Positions 5,959 to 12,402 of a stretch of 37,386 nt of DNA are shown one piece after another. The DNA comes from a virus. The DNA is taken from IMG/VR virus record IMGVR_UViG_3300042881_003046, positions 1 to 37,386 of that record, one strand, 5' to 3'. The notes beneath the pieces are model-generated. The model worked only from the letters and a program-made list of their open reading frames with translations. It was not told where the DNA came from and searched no databases. A program made the position numbers and the translations under genes. Numbering within the stretch: position 1 is the first letter of the stretch; each line of letters opens with the position of its first letter.

Positions 5959-6651
5959 ATGAGCAGCAACGATTACGCAACCGGTATGACAACACTTGTC
6001 GCCAAGAAAATAGTTGGGCTACGCCGTGCCAAGCAGCTCACGCAGGGGCAGTTTGCCAAGCTGTTTGGCGTCAGTCAGGGGTCGGTATCTCGCTGGGAGA
6101 CAGGTTCTATGCCAGAACCTGAAAACTTGGCGATCCTGGCCAGCTTTGCGGGCGTCTCCATCCAAGAGTTCATTGGCCTACCGCGTGCTGACCAAGCGGT
6201 GCCAATGGGGGAGAGCGTGGAAGTGCGTGGTTCTGTTGCAGCAGGCGTGTGGCATGAAGCATGGGAATGGGCCGAGGAAGATCGGTTTACCTTCACTGGC
6301 AGCCCAGAAGCAACGCGGGTAAGGTCGCCACATCGCTTTGGATTGCGCGTGGACGGCGAAAGCATGAATCTGCGCTATCCACCTGGCACGTTGCTTGATT
6401 GTGTGTCTGTTTATGCCTTGGATAAGGAGCCAGCCAACGGTCAGCGCGTAATTGTGGAGCGCAGGCGCTTGGACGGAATGGTCGAGGCTACGGTAAAAAA
6501 ACTGGTTATAGGCGAGGACGGCAAAAAGTGGCTTGTAGCTGAAAGCAGCCACCCCGAATATCAAGCACCGATTGATGCATTTAACGGCGATCCGCTGGTT
6601 TCTGAGACACGCATTATCGCGGTTGTCGTTGGCTCCTATCGCTTAGAATAG
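5959..6651 (+). CDS. CI-like repressor with S24 (LexA-type) self-cleavage domain
   Basis: The phage repressor, about 230 residues. It has an N-terminal XRE helix-turn-helix (QLTQGQFAKLFGVSQGSVSR, about residues 26-45) and a C-terminal S24 peptidase domain. The Ser nucleophile is in DGESMNLRYPPGT (Ser135) and the general-base Lys in VKKL (Lys180 or 181). An Ala-Gly pair in SVAAGVW (95-96) is the likely self-cleavage site, so RecA-stimulated induction after DNA damage is expected. The frame is open upstream to 5893, but that would run through the operator; Met at 5959 or 5986 is more likely, and neither has a good ribosome-binding site. Confidence 0.9.
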   Translation: MSSNDYATGMTTLVAKKIVGLRRAKQLTQGQFAKLFGVSQGSVSRWETGSMPEPENLAILASFAGVSIQEFIGLPRADQAVPMGESVEVRGSVAAGVWHEAWEWAEEDRFTFTGSPEATRVRSPHRFGLRVDGESMNLRYPPGTLLDCVSVYALDKEPANGQRVIVERRRLDGMVEATVKKLVIGEDGKKWLVAESSHPEYQAPIDAFNGDPLVSETRIIAVVVGSYRLE

Positions 6652-6673
6652 CCGAAACTACCAATGGCAGCGC

Positions 6674-6693
6674 CATGCGTAGGCGCATATAAT
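6674..6693 (+). promoter_or_regulatory. Second operator and possible -10 box
   Basis: CATGCGTAGGCGCATA (6674-6689) matches the perfect operator at 5905-5920 in 13 of 16 positions and overlaps a perfect TATAAT at 6688-6693. A matching -35 box 17 bases upstream (TGGCAG) is poor. This could be a weak promoter or an accessory operator that helps cooperative repressor binding to the site 32 bases downstream. Confidence 0.5.
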
Positions 6694-6698
6694 TGCGC

Positions 6699-6727
6699 TT
6701 GACGGTATGCGTATGCGCATATACCTA
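6699..6727 (+). promoter_or_regulatory. Rightward early promoter (PR-like) with operator in its spacer
   Basis: TTGACG (6699-6704) is followed by an operator copy, TATGCGTATGCGCATA (6706-6721, 15 of 16 matches to the perfect palindrome), and then TACCTATAG, which must contain the -10 box (TACCTA with a 17-base spacer). The layout mirrors the leftward promoter at 5903-5930. It would drive the operon starting at 6767. The exact -10 box is uncertain. Confidence 0.6.
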
Positions 6728-6766
6728 TAGTCCCCATAGCCGCTAGACGCGGCGAGGGAGACGACA

Positions 6767-7090
6767 ATGCATTACCTTGCGCATAGAGGCGGCCCGCAGT
6801 GGGTCAGCGATGGCGAACCATCCGACCAGGCCATTGACGCCGCGCTGCTAACAGAGATTGCCCGCCGCGTTGGCATGGATTGGTTTGAGGCCGACGCCCA
6901 AATCCAAAACCACGCGCCCGACGAAACCGAAGCCGAAGCCGCGACCGATCAGGCGCGGGCCTACACCGACGATCTGCTGGCCCACGCGCTGCTGCGGATG
7001 ATGGCCGAACGCCGGGCTGAGATGGTGCGGTTTCAGACTGCACGGCTGATGCACATGCTGGCGCGCGATGTGATGGAGCGCGTCAAGTGA
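6767..7090 (+). CDS. Hypothetical protein, first gene of the early-right operon
   Basis: A 107-residue protein of unknown function. It is acidic in its middle (HAPDETEAEAATDQ) and ends in a long amphipathic helix (LRMMAERRAEMVRFQTARLM). The ATG at 6767 has a good ribosome-binding site (GAGGGAG). It is the first gene after the operator-controlled rightward promoter, so it should be made at once on induction. In that position phages often encode antirepressor, kil-like or replication-switch functions, but no motif here identifies one. It overlaps the next gene as GTGA. Confidence 0.75.
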   Translation: MHYLAHRGGPQWVSDGEPSDQAIDAALLTEIARRVGMDWFEADAQIQNHAPDETEAEAATDQARAYTDDLLAHALLRMMAERRAEMVRFQTARLMHMLARDVMERVK

Positions 7091-7302
7091 CCGCGCCCCA
7101 AATCGACAATTTTGACGAAGCTGCTTGCGACCGCTGGCATGACGGTTGGTTCTTGGGGTTTCGCGGCAGCGCCTGCCCGGTCGATGCTGACGCGGCTGAA
7201 GGCTGGCGCGATGGCGTCGAGGCGCGGAAGGTGCGCCCCGTCCTGATGGAGCGCCCAGAGGGGTATTACCACGGCCCGATTGAAACGGAGGGTCGGCCAT
7301 GA
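7087..7302 (+). CDS. Small phage protein, 71 aa
   Basis: A 71-residue acidic protein with a Trp-rich pattern (RWHDGWFLGFRGSACPVDAD, then EGWRDGVEARK) similar in style to small conserved proteins found in many proteobacterial phages, where function is unknown. The GTG start at 7087 overlaps the previous stop as GTGA and is preceded by GGAG eight bases away. It overlaps the next gene as ATGA. No membrane segment is seen. Confidence 0.7.
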   Translation: MTAPQIDNFDEAACDRWHDGWFLGFRGSACPVDADAAEGWRDGVEARKVRPVLMERPEGYYHGPIETEGRP

Positions 7303-7502
7303 CCGGCACTCGCGCACGCCCGTGGCTGCCAGCCATTAACCAGCACGAACGCGACAGCCGCGCCGCGCTGATCGACCGTCGCCCCGAACCGGGTTTTTGG
7401 CCGACACTGGCGGCTGCGATCCACACCTACCCGCGCACCTGGCGGGTGTCGGTCAGCATCACCGCTGGCATCGTGCTGGCGCAGATCGGGGCAATGCTGT
7501 GA
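7299..7502 (+). CDS. Small single-pass membrane protein, 67 aa
   Basis: A 67-residue protein with a charged N-terminal half and one hydrophobic segment near the C-terminus (VSVSITAGIVLAQIGAML, about residues 50-67), preceded by Arg residues, so probably a C-tail-anchored inner membrane protein with the N-terminus in the cytoplasm. The ATG at 7299 has GGAGGG upstream and overlaps the previous stop as ATGA. Its early expression makes superinfection exclusion or host-membrane modification possible roles; that is speculation. A lysis role is unlikely because the lysis genes are on the other strand. Confidence 0.65.
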   Translation: MTGTRARPWLPAINQHERDSRAALIDRRPEPGFWPTLAAAIHTYPRTWRVSVSITAGIVLAQIGAML

Positions 7503-8080
7503 GCGCGCCAGACCACATCACCGCAATTGCAGAGCAGTGGCTTTCTGTGCCGGAATATCCTGACTACGCCGTGAGCAGCCTTGGCCAAGTGAAGCGTATT
7601 AAGGACGGGAAAAAGCGCGGCTACCTGACTGGGCAGTGCTTAAGGCAATCAGTCAACCGCTCTGGTTATTATTCCGTTACTTTGCTCAAAGACGGCAATC
7701 CGCGCCAGTTTCGCGTGAACCGCCTTGTTTGCGAAGTTTTCCACGGGCCTCCGCCGACGCCAAAGCATCATGCCGCGCATAACGATGGTACCCGCCACAA
7801 CAATTGCGCCGACAATTTGCGCTGGGCTGCCGCCCACGAGAACGAAGCCGACAAGCGGGCGCACGGAACTGCCGCAGTGGGCGATAGGCATTGGTCGAAG
7901 CTTCACCCCGACCGCCGCGCCAAAGGCGAAGGCCACGGAATGTCAAAGCTCAATGCCGACGCTGTGCGGGCGATCCGCCAGGACGCGCGCTACCAGCGAG
8001 TGATTGCCAAAGAGTACGGTGTTACTCAGCGCGTAATTTGGTCGATCAAGACGCGAGTGACGTGGGGTCACGTGCAATGA
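7499..8080 (+). CDS. HNH homing-type endonuclease with NUMOD4 domain
   Basis: A 193-residue protein. The N-terminus has a NUMOD4 motif (EQWLSVPEYPDYAVSSLGQV, about residues 12-31). An HNH_3-type core follows, RLVCEVFHGPPP with HHAAHNDGTRHNNCADNLRW (about 79-115), and a C-terminal helix-turn-helix (VIAKEYGVTQRVIWSIKTR). This is the usual architecture of free-standing HNH homing endonucleases. The GTG at 7499 is chosen because it overlaps the previous stop (GTGA). The downstream exonuclease starts at the stop of this gene (ATGA). It is probably a mobile nuclease gene inserted between early genes, though the perfect coupling suggests it is well settled. Confidence 0.85.
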   Translation: MSAPDHITAIAEQWLSVPEYPDYAVSSLGQVKRIKDGKKRGYLTGQCLRQSVNRSGYYSVTLLKDGNPRQFRVNRLVCEVFHGPPPTPKHHAAHNDGTRHNNCADNLRWAAAHENEADKRAHGTAAVGDRHWSKLHPDRRAKGEGHGMSKLNADAVRAIRQDARYQRVIAKEYGVTQRVIWSIKTRVTWGHVQ

Positions 8081-8769
8081 GTGTCACGTATCACGACGCC
8101 TTTGAGCAAGGCAGTGACCAGTGGTTGCAGGCCAGATGCGGGGTGCTAAGTGCCAGCAACATTAAACTAATCATCACGCCGTCGCTCAAGATGGCCAACA
8201 ACGACAAGGAAAAAAGCCATCTGTTTGAACTGATGGCGCAGCGCATCACGGGCCACGTTGAGCCTCAGTATGTCACGGACTCGATGCTGCGCGGCCACAG
8301 CGACGAAATCCTGGCCCGCGCCAAATATGCCGACATGTTCGCGCCCGTCACCGAGTGCGGTTTCATCACGAACAGCCGCCACGGTTTCACGCTGGGCTAT
8401 TCACCGGATGGGCTGGTTGCAGATCGCGGCCTGATTGAGATCAAGAGCCGCCGCCAGAAATACCAGATTGAGACGCTGACCACGCACTATCTGGCCGGCG
8501 ACTGCCCGCCTGACTTCCTGCTGCAATGCCACACCGGGATGCTGGTTTCGGAGCGGCAGTGGCTCGACCTGATCAGCTATTCAGGCGGCCTGCCGATGGC
8601 GGTGATCCGCGTCTGGCCCGACGAAAAGGTGCAGGCCGCGATCCTTGAAGCTGCTGCCGGCTTTGAGGCGCGTCTGTCTGCCCGCCTGGCTGAATATCAC
8701 GATTTGCTGGCGACCGATCCGCGCCTGATCCCGACCGAACGCACCGTTGAACTGGAGATGACGATATGA
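8077..8769 (+). CDS. YqaJ-type viral recombinase (lambda exonuclease-like)
   Basis: A 230-residue exonuclease of the YqaJ family (PD-(D/E)XK fold). It starts with EQGSDQWLQARCGVLSASN (about 8-26), has GYSPDGLV (about 106-113) with the catalytic Asp, and then LIEIKSRRQKYQIE (about 118-131) with the Glu-x-Lys pair. Such enzymes degrade one strand of double-stranded DNA to make 3' single strands for annealing-type recombination. The ATG at 8077 overlaps the HNH stop as ATGA. Its partner is probably the next gene, coupled by another ATGA at 8766. Confidence 0.9.
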   Translation: MSVTYHDAFEQGSDQWLQARCGVLSASNIKLIITPSLKMANNDKEKSHLFELMAQRITGHVEPQYVTDSMLRGHSDEILARAKYADMFAPVTECGFITNSRHGFTLGYSPDGLVADRGLIEIKSRRQKYQIETLTTHYLAGDCPPDFLLQCHTGMLVSERQWLDLISYSGGLPMAVIRVWPDEKVQAAILEAAAGFEARLSARLAEYHDLLATDPRLIPTERTVELEMTI

Positions 8770-9440
8770 ACGCACCCGTCGATATGAGCCGCTTCATTGA
8801 GGCCAAGAGCGACCAGATCGGGGCAGATGACCTGATCGGCGGCCCGCGCACTTTTACGGTGCGAGGCGTAACGGCCAACGAAGGCGAACAGCCGGTCAAC
8901 GTCTGGCTGGAAGGTGAAGAGCGCGTGTTTCGCCCCTGCAAGACCATCCGCCGCGTCATGGTGGCGATGTGGGGCGCAGACGCGAACCAGTATGTTGGCC
9001 GCTCAATGACGTTGTTCCGCGATGCAGAAGTGCAATTCGGCGGGATGAAGGTCGGCGGGCTTCGGATCAGTCACATGAGCCACATCGACGGCGCGCGTGA
9101 TGTGGTCGTGATGAAGAGCAAGGGCAAAAAGGCCGGCATGAAAATCTTGCCGCTGGCGACGAACACCCGCCCGCCCGCGCTGGCTGTCCCGCCTGCCCTG
9201 CCTGCCCCAAGTGCCGCCGATCTAGTGGTGGCGCAAACGGTGGAACTGCCGGCCACTGCGCAAGATTGGATCGCGGAAACTATGCGCCAAGTCGCTGCCT
9301 GCGAGACGATTACCGACCTGGCTGAACTTCAGACCGGCAAGGCCAAGGGTTTGCGCAAACTTGAAGCGTTCCCCAAGGCCCATGCGGACGTTGTGGCGCT
9401 GTTCAATGATCGGCGGGCGGCGATTGAGGGTGCGGAATAA
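8766..9440 (+). CDS. Exonuclease-linked protein, possible single-strand binding or annealing partner
   Basis: A 224-residue protein of unknown family. The N-terminal 125 residues look beta-rich (RTFTVRGVTANEGEQPVNVW, LRISHMSHID) and contain many basic residues (KSKGKKAGMKI). A Pro/Ala linker (about 135-155) leads to a helical C-terminal domain. It is coupled to the YqaJ exonuclease by ATGA. In phages the gene next to such an exonuclease often encodes an annealing or single-strand-binding protein. I do not see RecT, Erf or Red-beta motifs, so the role rests on position alone. Confidence 0.6.
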   Translation: MNAPVDMSRFIEAKSDQIGADDLIGGPRTFTVRGVTANEGEQPVNVWLEGEERVFRPCKTIRRVMVAMWGADANQYVGRSMTLFRDAEVQFGGMKVGGLRISHMSHIDGARDVVVMKSKGKKAGMKILPLATNTRPPALAVPPALPAPSAADLVVAQTVELPATAQDWIAETMRQVAACETITDLAELQTGKAKGLRKLEAFPKAHADVVALFNDRRAAIEGAE

Positions 9441-9465
9441 CCGCCGCTGTAAGGATTGCTGACAG

Positions 9466-10011
9466 ATGGCCCGTCCCGATTTGCTGATCTGGCTGACGCC
9501 GGCAGAGTTGTCGCGCTGCAAACAAGCAGCCGCACTCCGCTGGCAGTTGGCCCGCGCCTCTGGCGTGGTGGATCAGCGCCGGGACAGTAGCCGCCGGTTA
9601 TACGATCTCGACCTGTTGGGCGTCAAAGCGGAGCAAGCCGTGGCGAAGGCGCTAAACCTTGAATACACGCCCAGCGCGTTGGGCATTGATGACGGTGCCG
9701 ATCTGTATGCCGGCGATGTAAGCATCGACGTTAAGGCCACGTTTTACCCGGACGGGAAGCTGCTGTTTCGCGGCGAGGCACAAGCCAAGGCAGACGTTTT
9801 TGTACTGGTGGCAACCGTCAAGAATGATGAGGCTGTGATGCGCTTGTGCGGGTGGATCAGCCGCAAAGGGTTTCTCACGCAGTGCAAGACCATCGACCTT
9901 GGCCACGGGCCAGGGCTGTCGATGGAGCAGGCCGACTTGCGACACATGACCGAACTTTGGGGGCTGCTGGTGACACGCCGGCACGGCCCCAACCCAGCTT
10001 TTGCGGCGTGA
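9466..10011 (+). CDS. PD-(D/E)XK-like nuclease
   Basis: A 181-residue protein with a likely restriction-endonuclease fold. It contains LGVKAEQAVAKALN (about 51-64, the helix with the first acidic residue), then DDGADLYAGDVSIDVKATF (about 75-93) with a D...DVK signature. A basic and hydrophobic C-terminus follows. Targets could be branched DNA or ends made by the YqaJ exonuclease. It begins 25 bases after the preceding gene. The start at 9466 is the first ATG in frame; only a weak ribosome-binding site is seen (AAGGATT). Confidence 0.65.
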   Translation: MARPDLLIWLTPAELSRCKQAAALRWQLARASGVVDQRRDSSRRLYDLDLLGVKAEQAVAKALNLEYTPSALGIDDGADLYAGDVSIDVKATFYPDGKLLFRGEAQAKADVFVLVATVKNDEAVMRLCGWISRKGFLTQCKTIDLGHGPGLSMEQADLRHMTELWGLLVTRRHGPNPAFAA

Positions 10012-10039
10012 TGGCCGCCTTACTAAACAGGAGCGCAGC

Positions 10040-10093
10040 ATGACCCGCCCCTACACCCCCGCCACCTTGGCCGAACGGGAGCGCGCAGCATGA
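10040..10093 (+). pseudogene. Remnant of an HTH/excisionase-type gene, now a 17-codon leader
   Basis: MTRPYTPATLAERERAA is a short open frame with a good ribosome-binding site (GGAG), ending as ATGA on the methyltransferase start. Its first 12 residues look like the start of many HTH_17 (MerR/excisionase-like) proteins, in which TPATLAERWG-type sequence leads into the recognition helix. Here the frame breaks off right after that motif. The start region is duplicated: GGAGCGCAGCATGACC recurs, with one inserted GC, as GGAGCGCGCAGCATGACC before the next ATG, as if a deletion between similar sites removed the rest of the gene. It may now only help couple translation. Confidence 0.45.
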
Positions 10094-10746
10094 CCGCCTT
10101 GCGCGTCCTAATCGGCTGTGAAACCAGCGGCGTTGTCCGTCGCGCTTTCGCTGCCCGTGGCCACGATGCCTGGTCATGCGATCTGTTGCCGGCAGAGGAT
10201 GGCAGCAATCGTCACATCATCTGTGACGTGCGCGACCTACTTAGTGACGGGTGGGATTTGCTGGCATGTTTCCACCCGCCCTGCACCCGGCTTTGCAACA
10301 GTGGCGTGCGCTGGCTTCACACCCCACCACCAGGCAAAACCCTAGATCAGATGTGGGCCGAACTTGATAACGCCGCCGATCTGTTCAGTGCAGTCTGGAA
10401 CGCACCGATTCCGCGCGTGGCCGTTGAAAATCCGGTGATGCACAAACACGCAAAGGCGCGGATCAAGAATTATCAGCAGCCGGCACAGACTGTGCAGCCG
10501 TGGTGGTTTGGCGAACCGGCGTTTAAGGCCACTAGCTTGTATTTGCGCGGGCTGCCGGCGTTGCTGCCGACGAACCGTCTTGCCCCGCCAAAGGCTGGCA
10601 CAGACGATCACCGCGCCTGGTCATGGGTGCATCGCGCGCCGCCGGGGCCGAACAGGTGGAAAGATCGCAGCCGCACGTTCGATGGCATTGCAACGGCGAT
10701 GGCCGATCAGTGGGCCGGATGGGTTGAAGGGGAGCAAGTGGCATGA
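10090..10746 (+). CDS. DNA methyltransferase-like protein (C5-type motifs)
   Basis: A 218-residue protein with a Rossmann-like start (VLIGCETSGVVRRAFAARG, about 6-24, motif I). It has HPPCTRLCNSG near residues 59-69 (motif IV with the Pro-Pro-Cys of cytosine-C5 enzymes) and AVENPV near 118-123 (motif VI-like). It is short and has no clear target-recognition domain. Phage genes of this type are often called DNA cytosine methyltransferases and may protect phage DNA from restriction. Base specificity is uncertain. The start overlaps the leader stop and the end overlaps the next gene, both as ATGA. Confidence 0.7.
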   Translation: MTALRVLIGCETSGVVRRAFAARGHDAWSCDLLPAEDGSNRHIICDVRDLLSDGWDLLACFHPPCTRLCNSGVRWLHTPPPGKTLDQMWAELDNAADLFSAVWNAPIPRVAVENPVMHKHAKARIKNYQQPAQTVQPWWFGEPAFKATSLYLRGLPALLPTNRLAPPKAGTDDHRAWSWVHRAPPGPNRWKDRSRTFDGIATAMADQWAGWVEGEQVA

Positions 10747-11060
10747 CCGATCTGCAAACACTCGCCAGCAAATACCGCCGCGCCCTGCGGAACGGCACAG
10801 GCTGCCGGCTGACACATGAGGAGTTGCAGGCGTTGGCCGGCATCGGCACGCTTGAAACCCTACAGATAGCTGAGGCGCGGGAGTTACAGGCAGCATGGCA
10901 AACAAAACACAACACAAACGTCGAACACTTAGCCCGTTCGTCATGGGCGACTTCTGGCTCGACCGCAGGCCAGACGGCAAATCAGCCTCTTGGCAAATCG
11001 CTCGGTATGACGCCAAGGCCCAGTGCGTCCGCTATGTTAGCACTCGCTGCCAAACCCTAG
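10743..11060 (+). CDS. Hypothetical protein overlapping integrase, 105 aa
   Basis: The first 55 residues (LASKYRRALRNGTGCRLTHEELQALAG, then AEARELQAAW) form a typical small phage helical domain, seen before integrase genes in related phages as far as I recall. The rest is Ser/Thr/Ala-rich and lies in a different frame over the first 166 bases of the integrase gene. Either the overlap is real or integrase starts later. The ATGA overlap with the methyltransferase supports this start. An excisionase-like role is possible because of its place, but no recognisable helix-turn-helix is present. Confidence 0.6.
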   Translation: MTDLQTLASKYRRALRNGTGCRLTHEELQALAGIGTLETLQIAEARELQAAWQTKHNTNVEHLARSSWATSGSTAGQTANQPLGKSLGMTPRPSASAMLALAAKP

Positions 11061-12154
11061 ACGATGCCAAGACGGCTCTAGAGGCGCATTACGCCGCCGC
11101 CAAGGCAACCGGCCAGCAGGACGCCAGCGCCGCCGTGTTGCCGCAACTCTTGCTGTATTGGGACGAACGCGGCCAGCACGTTGTCAGCCCTAGCCAGATC
11201 GCCAGCAGCCTGCGGGCGTTCATCGGCTTTCTGATGCAGGATGACGCCAGCCCAGGCGTGACCTACGCAGAGTGCAACCCGGCGCTGTTCCGGCGCTTTC
11301 AGAACTGGCGCATGGGGCCGCACGCCTATTCGGTCGATTGGAAGGGCCGCAGCTACACGCACAAGCACATCGGTGTCAGCGGCAACGCGGTGCAGCGCAA
11401 TCTGGAAGATATTAGCGCGGCCCTGAATTACGCGGTCAAAGAGGGCCGGGTGCCATACGCGCCGCACGTTCCGTCAGTGGAAGCGCGGCATCGGCCAAAG
11501 AAGCCGGTGACGGTGCTGACGCTCGACCAGCTTGCCGCCATCATCGGCTATGCGCTTGATGACCGCGTGCTGTTGCGCTTCGTGCTGGCACAGGTGGCCA
11601 CCCTCACCCGCCCCGAAGCCGTCCGCGCATGGCAGCCTTGGCATCAGGCCGATCTTGCGCTGGGCATCATCGACACGCACCCGACCGATTGGCAGCGCAC
11701 AAAGAAACGGAATCCGATTCTGCCGGTGCCGACATGGTATCGTGATTGGCTGGCCGAATGGATGGCATCCGGCGAGGTGCTGCCGACGCAGACCCGCAGA
11801 CGCTGGGCCACAATGCGCGCCGCGCTGGGCCTGCCCGACGATACCGACGCCAAGATCATCCGCCGCACAATGGCGACCTGGCTGAACGCTGCCGGCGTGC
11901 CAGAGTTTGAGGTCAAGACGATGCTAGGCCACACGGCAGGCGGTGCGACAGACCATTATATTCACGTTCGCCCTGATCACCTGGTCGCCGCACGAACCAC
12001 ACTAGATTCGCTTTGGCTGCGCATTATGTTCTCTGTCCGTTCATGGCGGACGAACCATCGACGAACCACAAACCAGTTTGGCAAGATTATCGTGATCGAC
12101 GAAATTCCGGCTATATCTCACAATATCAAACACTTGGCGGCTGGTGGGCGCTGA
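10895..12154 (+). CDS. int: Tyrosine site-specific integrase
   Basis: A 419-residue tyrosine recombinase. The N-terminal part carries an arm-binding-like region (MGDFWLDRRPDGKSASWQI) and a SAM-like core-binding domain. The catalytic part shows the first Arg in TLTRPEAVRAW, a Lys in KKRNPILP, IIRRTMATWL with the second Arg (the usual His before it replaced by Lys), LGHT with its His, and Tyr355 in TDHYIHV. A tail of 64 residues after the Tyr is unusually long, and its coding DNA overlaps the attachment arms. The stop codon lies within the tRNA acceptor sequence of attP. It sits at the end of the lytic early-right operon. Confidence 0.92.
   Translation: MANKTQHKRRTLSPFVMGDFWLDRRPDGKSASWQIARYDAKAQCVRYVSTRCQTLDDAKTALEAHYAAAKATGQQDASAAVLPQLLLYWDERGQHVVSPSQIASSLRAFIGFLMQDDASPGVTYAECNPALFRRFQNWRMGPHAYSVDWKGRSYTHKHIGVSGNAVQRNLEDISAALNYAVKEGRVPYAPHVPSVEARHRPKKPVTVLTLDQLAAIIGYALDDRVLLRFVLAQVATLTRPEAVRAWQPWHQADLALGIIDTHPTDWQRTKKRNPILPVPTWYRDWLAEWMASGEVLPTQTRRRWATMRAALGLPDDTDAKIIRRTMATWLNAAGVPEFEVKTMLGHTAGGATDHYIHVRPDHLVAARTTLDSLWLRIMFSVRSWRTNHRRTTNQFGKIIVIDEIPAISHNIKHLAAGGR
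12049..12069 (+). repeat. Left pair of arm-type repeats (GACGAACCA x2)
   Basis: GACGAACCA occurs at 12049-12057 and 12060-12068, 11 bases apart. The whole 21-base pair recurs with one mismatch at 12271-12291 on the other side of the tRNA half. A single related copy (ACGAACCAC) is at 11992-12000. Paired same-direction repeats one helical turn apart on both sides of a core are typical integrase arm-type sites. Confidence 0.7.
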
Positions 12155-12190
12155 GGGTTTCGAACCCCCGACCCTCTCGGTGTAAACGAG
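12142..12190 (-). other. attP core: 3' half of tRNA-Val (UAC anticodon)
   Basis: On the minus strand 12142-12184 gives exactly positions 34-76 of a tRNA: anticodon TAC, anticodon stem CGAG, a 5-base variable loop, T stem GGGGG/CCCTC with TTCGAAA loop, AGCGCCC acceptor strand, discriminator A and CCA. CTCG at 12187-12190 completes the anticodon stem (4 bp). Upstream of this no D arm or 5' acceptor strand is found, so it is not a tRNA gene. It fits a phage attP that restores the 3' end of the host tRNA-Val gene on integration. Crossover is probably in the anticodon stem-loop. Confidence 0.8.
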
Positions 12191-12270
12191 CGCACACGTA
12201 TGCCCCAGCACGGTTACACCAAGGACGCGCGCCCCGATTTACGCGAACAAGAAGCGAACACGGCTGAATT

Positions 12271-12291
12271 GACGAACCATTGACGAACCAC
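12271..12291 (+). repeat. Right pair of arm-type repeats (GACGAACCA x2)
   Basis: GACGAACCA at 12271-12279 and 12282-12290 is the partner of the left pair at 12049-12069, with one mismatch in 21 bases and the same orientation. It lies about 90 bases beyond the core. The remainder of the 248-base gap 12155-12402 shows an inverted partial copy of the core (TTACACC at 12214-12220 against GGTGTAA at 12179-12185) and no gene. Confidence 0.7.
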
Positions 12292-12366
12292 CGCTTGGAC
12301 ATATGCCGACGTTTGTTCAGCGTCCCGCAGCGCCCACTTCATGTGTCGCTTTCCGCTACATTTCTG

Positions 12367-12399
12367 TTGACCGTGCTGCGTATGTAGCTTAAAGCTACA
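12367..12399 (+). promoter_or_regulatory. Promoter and palindromic operator of the toxin-antitoxin pair
   Basis: A perfect palindrome, TGTAGCTTAAAGCTACA (12383-12399), stands three bases before the toxin ATG. TTGACC at 12367-12372 could be the -35 box and TAAAGC at 12390-12395 the -10 box with a 17-base spacer, putting the operator over the -10 box. Autoregulation by the antitoxin is the usual arrangement and is inferred. No ribosome-binding site is visible before the toxin, so its message may be leaderless. Confidence 0.65.
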
Positions 12400-12402
12400 G
12401 AC

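Noticed and set aside
12142-12240. A complete phage tRNA gene at the attachment site
   Set aside because: Only positions 34-76 fold as a tRNA. The upstream 33 bases give no D arm and do not pair with the acceptor strand. A 6-bp pairing with GCGCCC at 12229-12234 would need a 93-base molecule with no proper D or anticodon stem.
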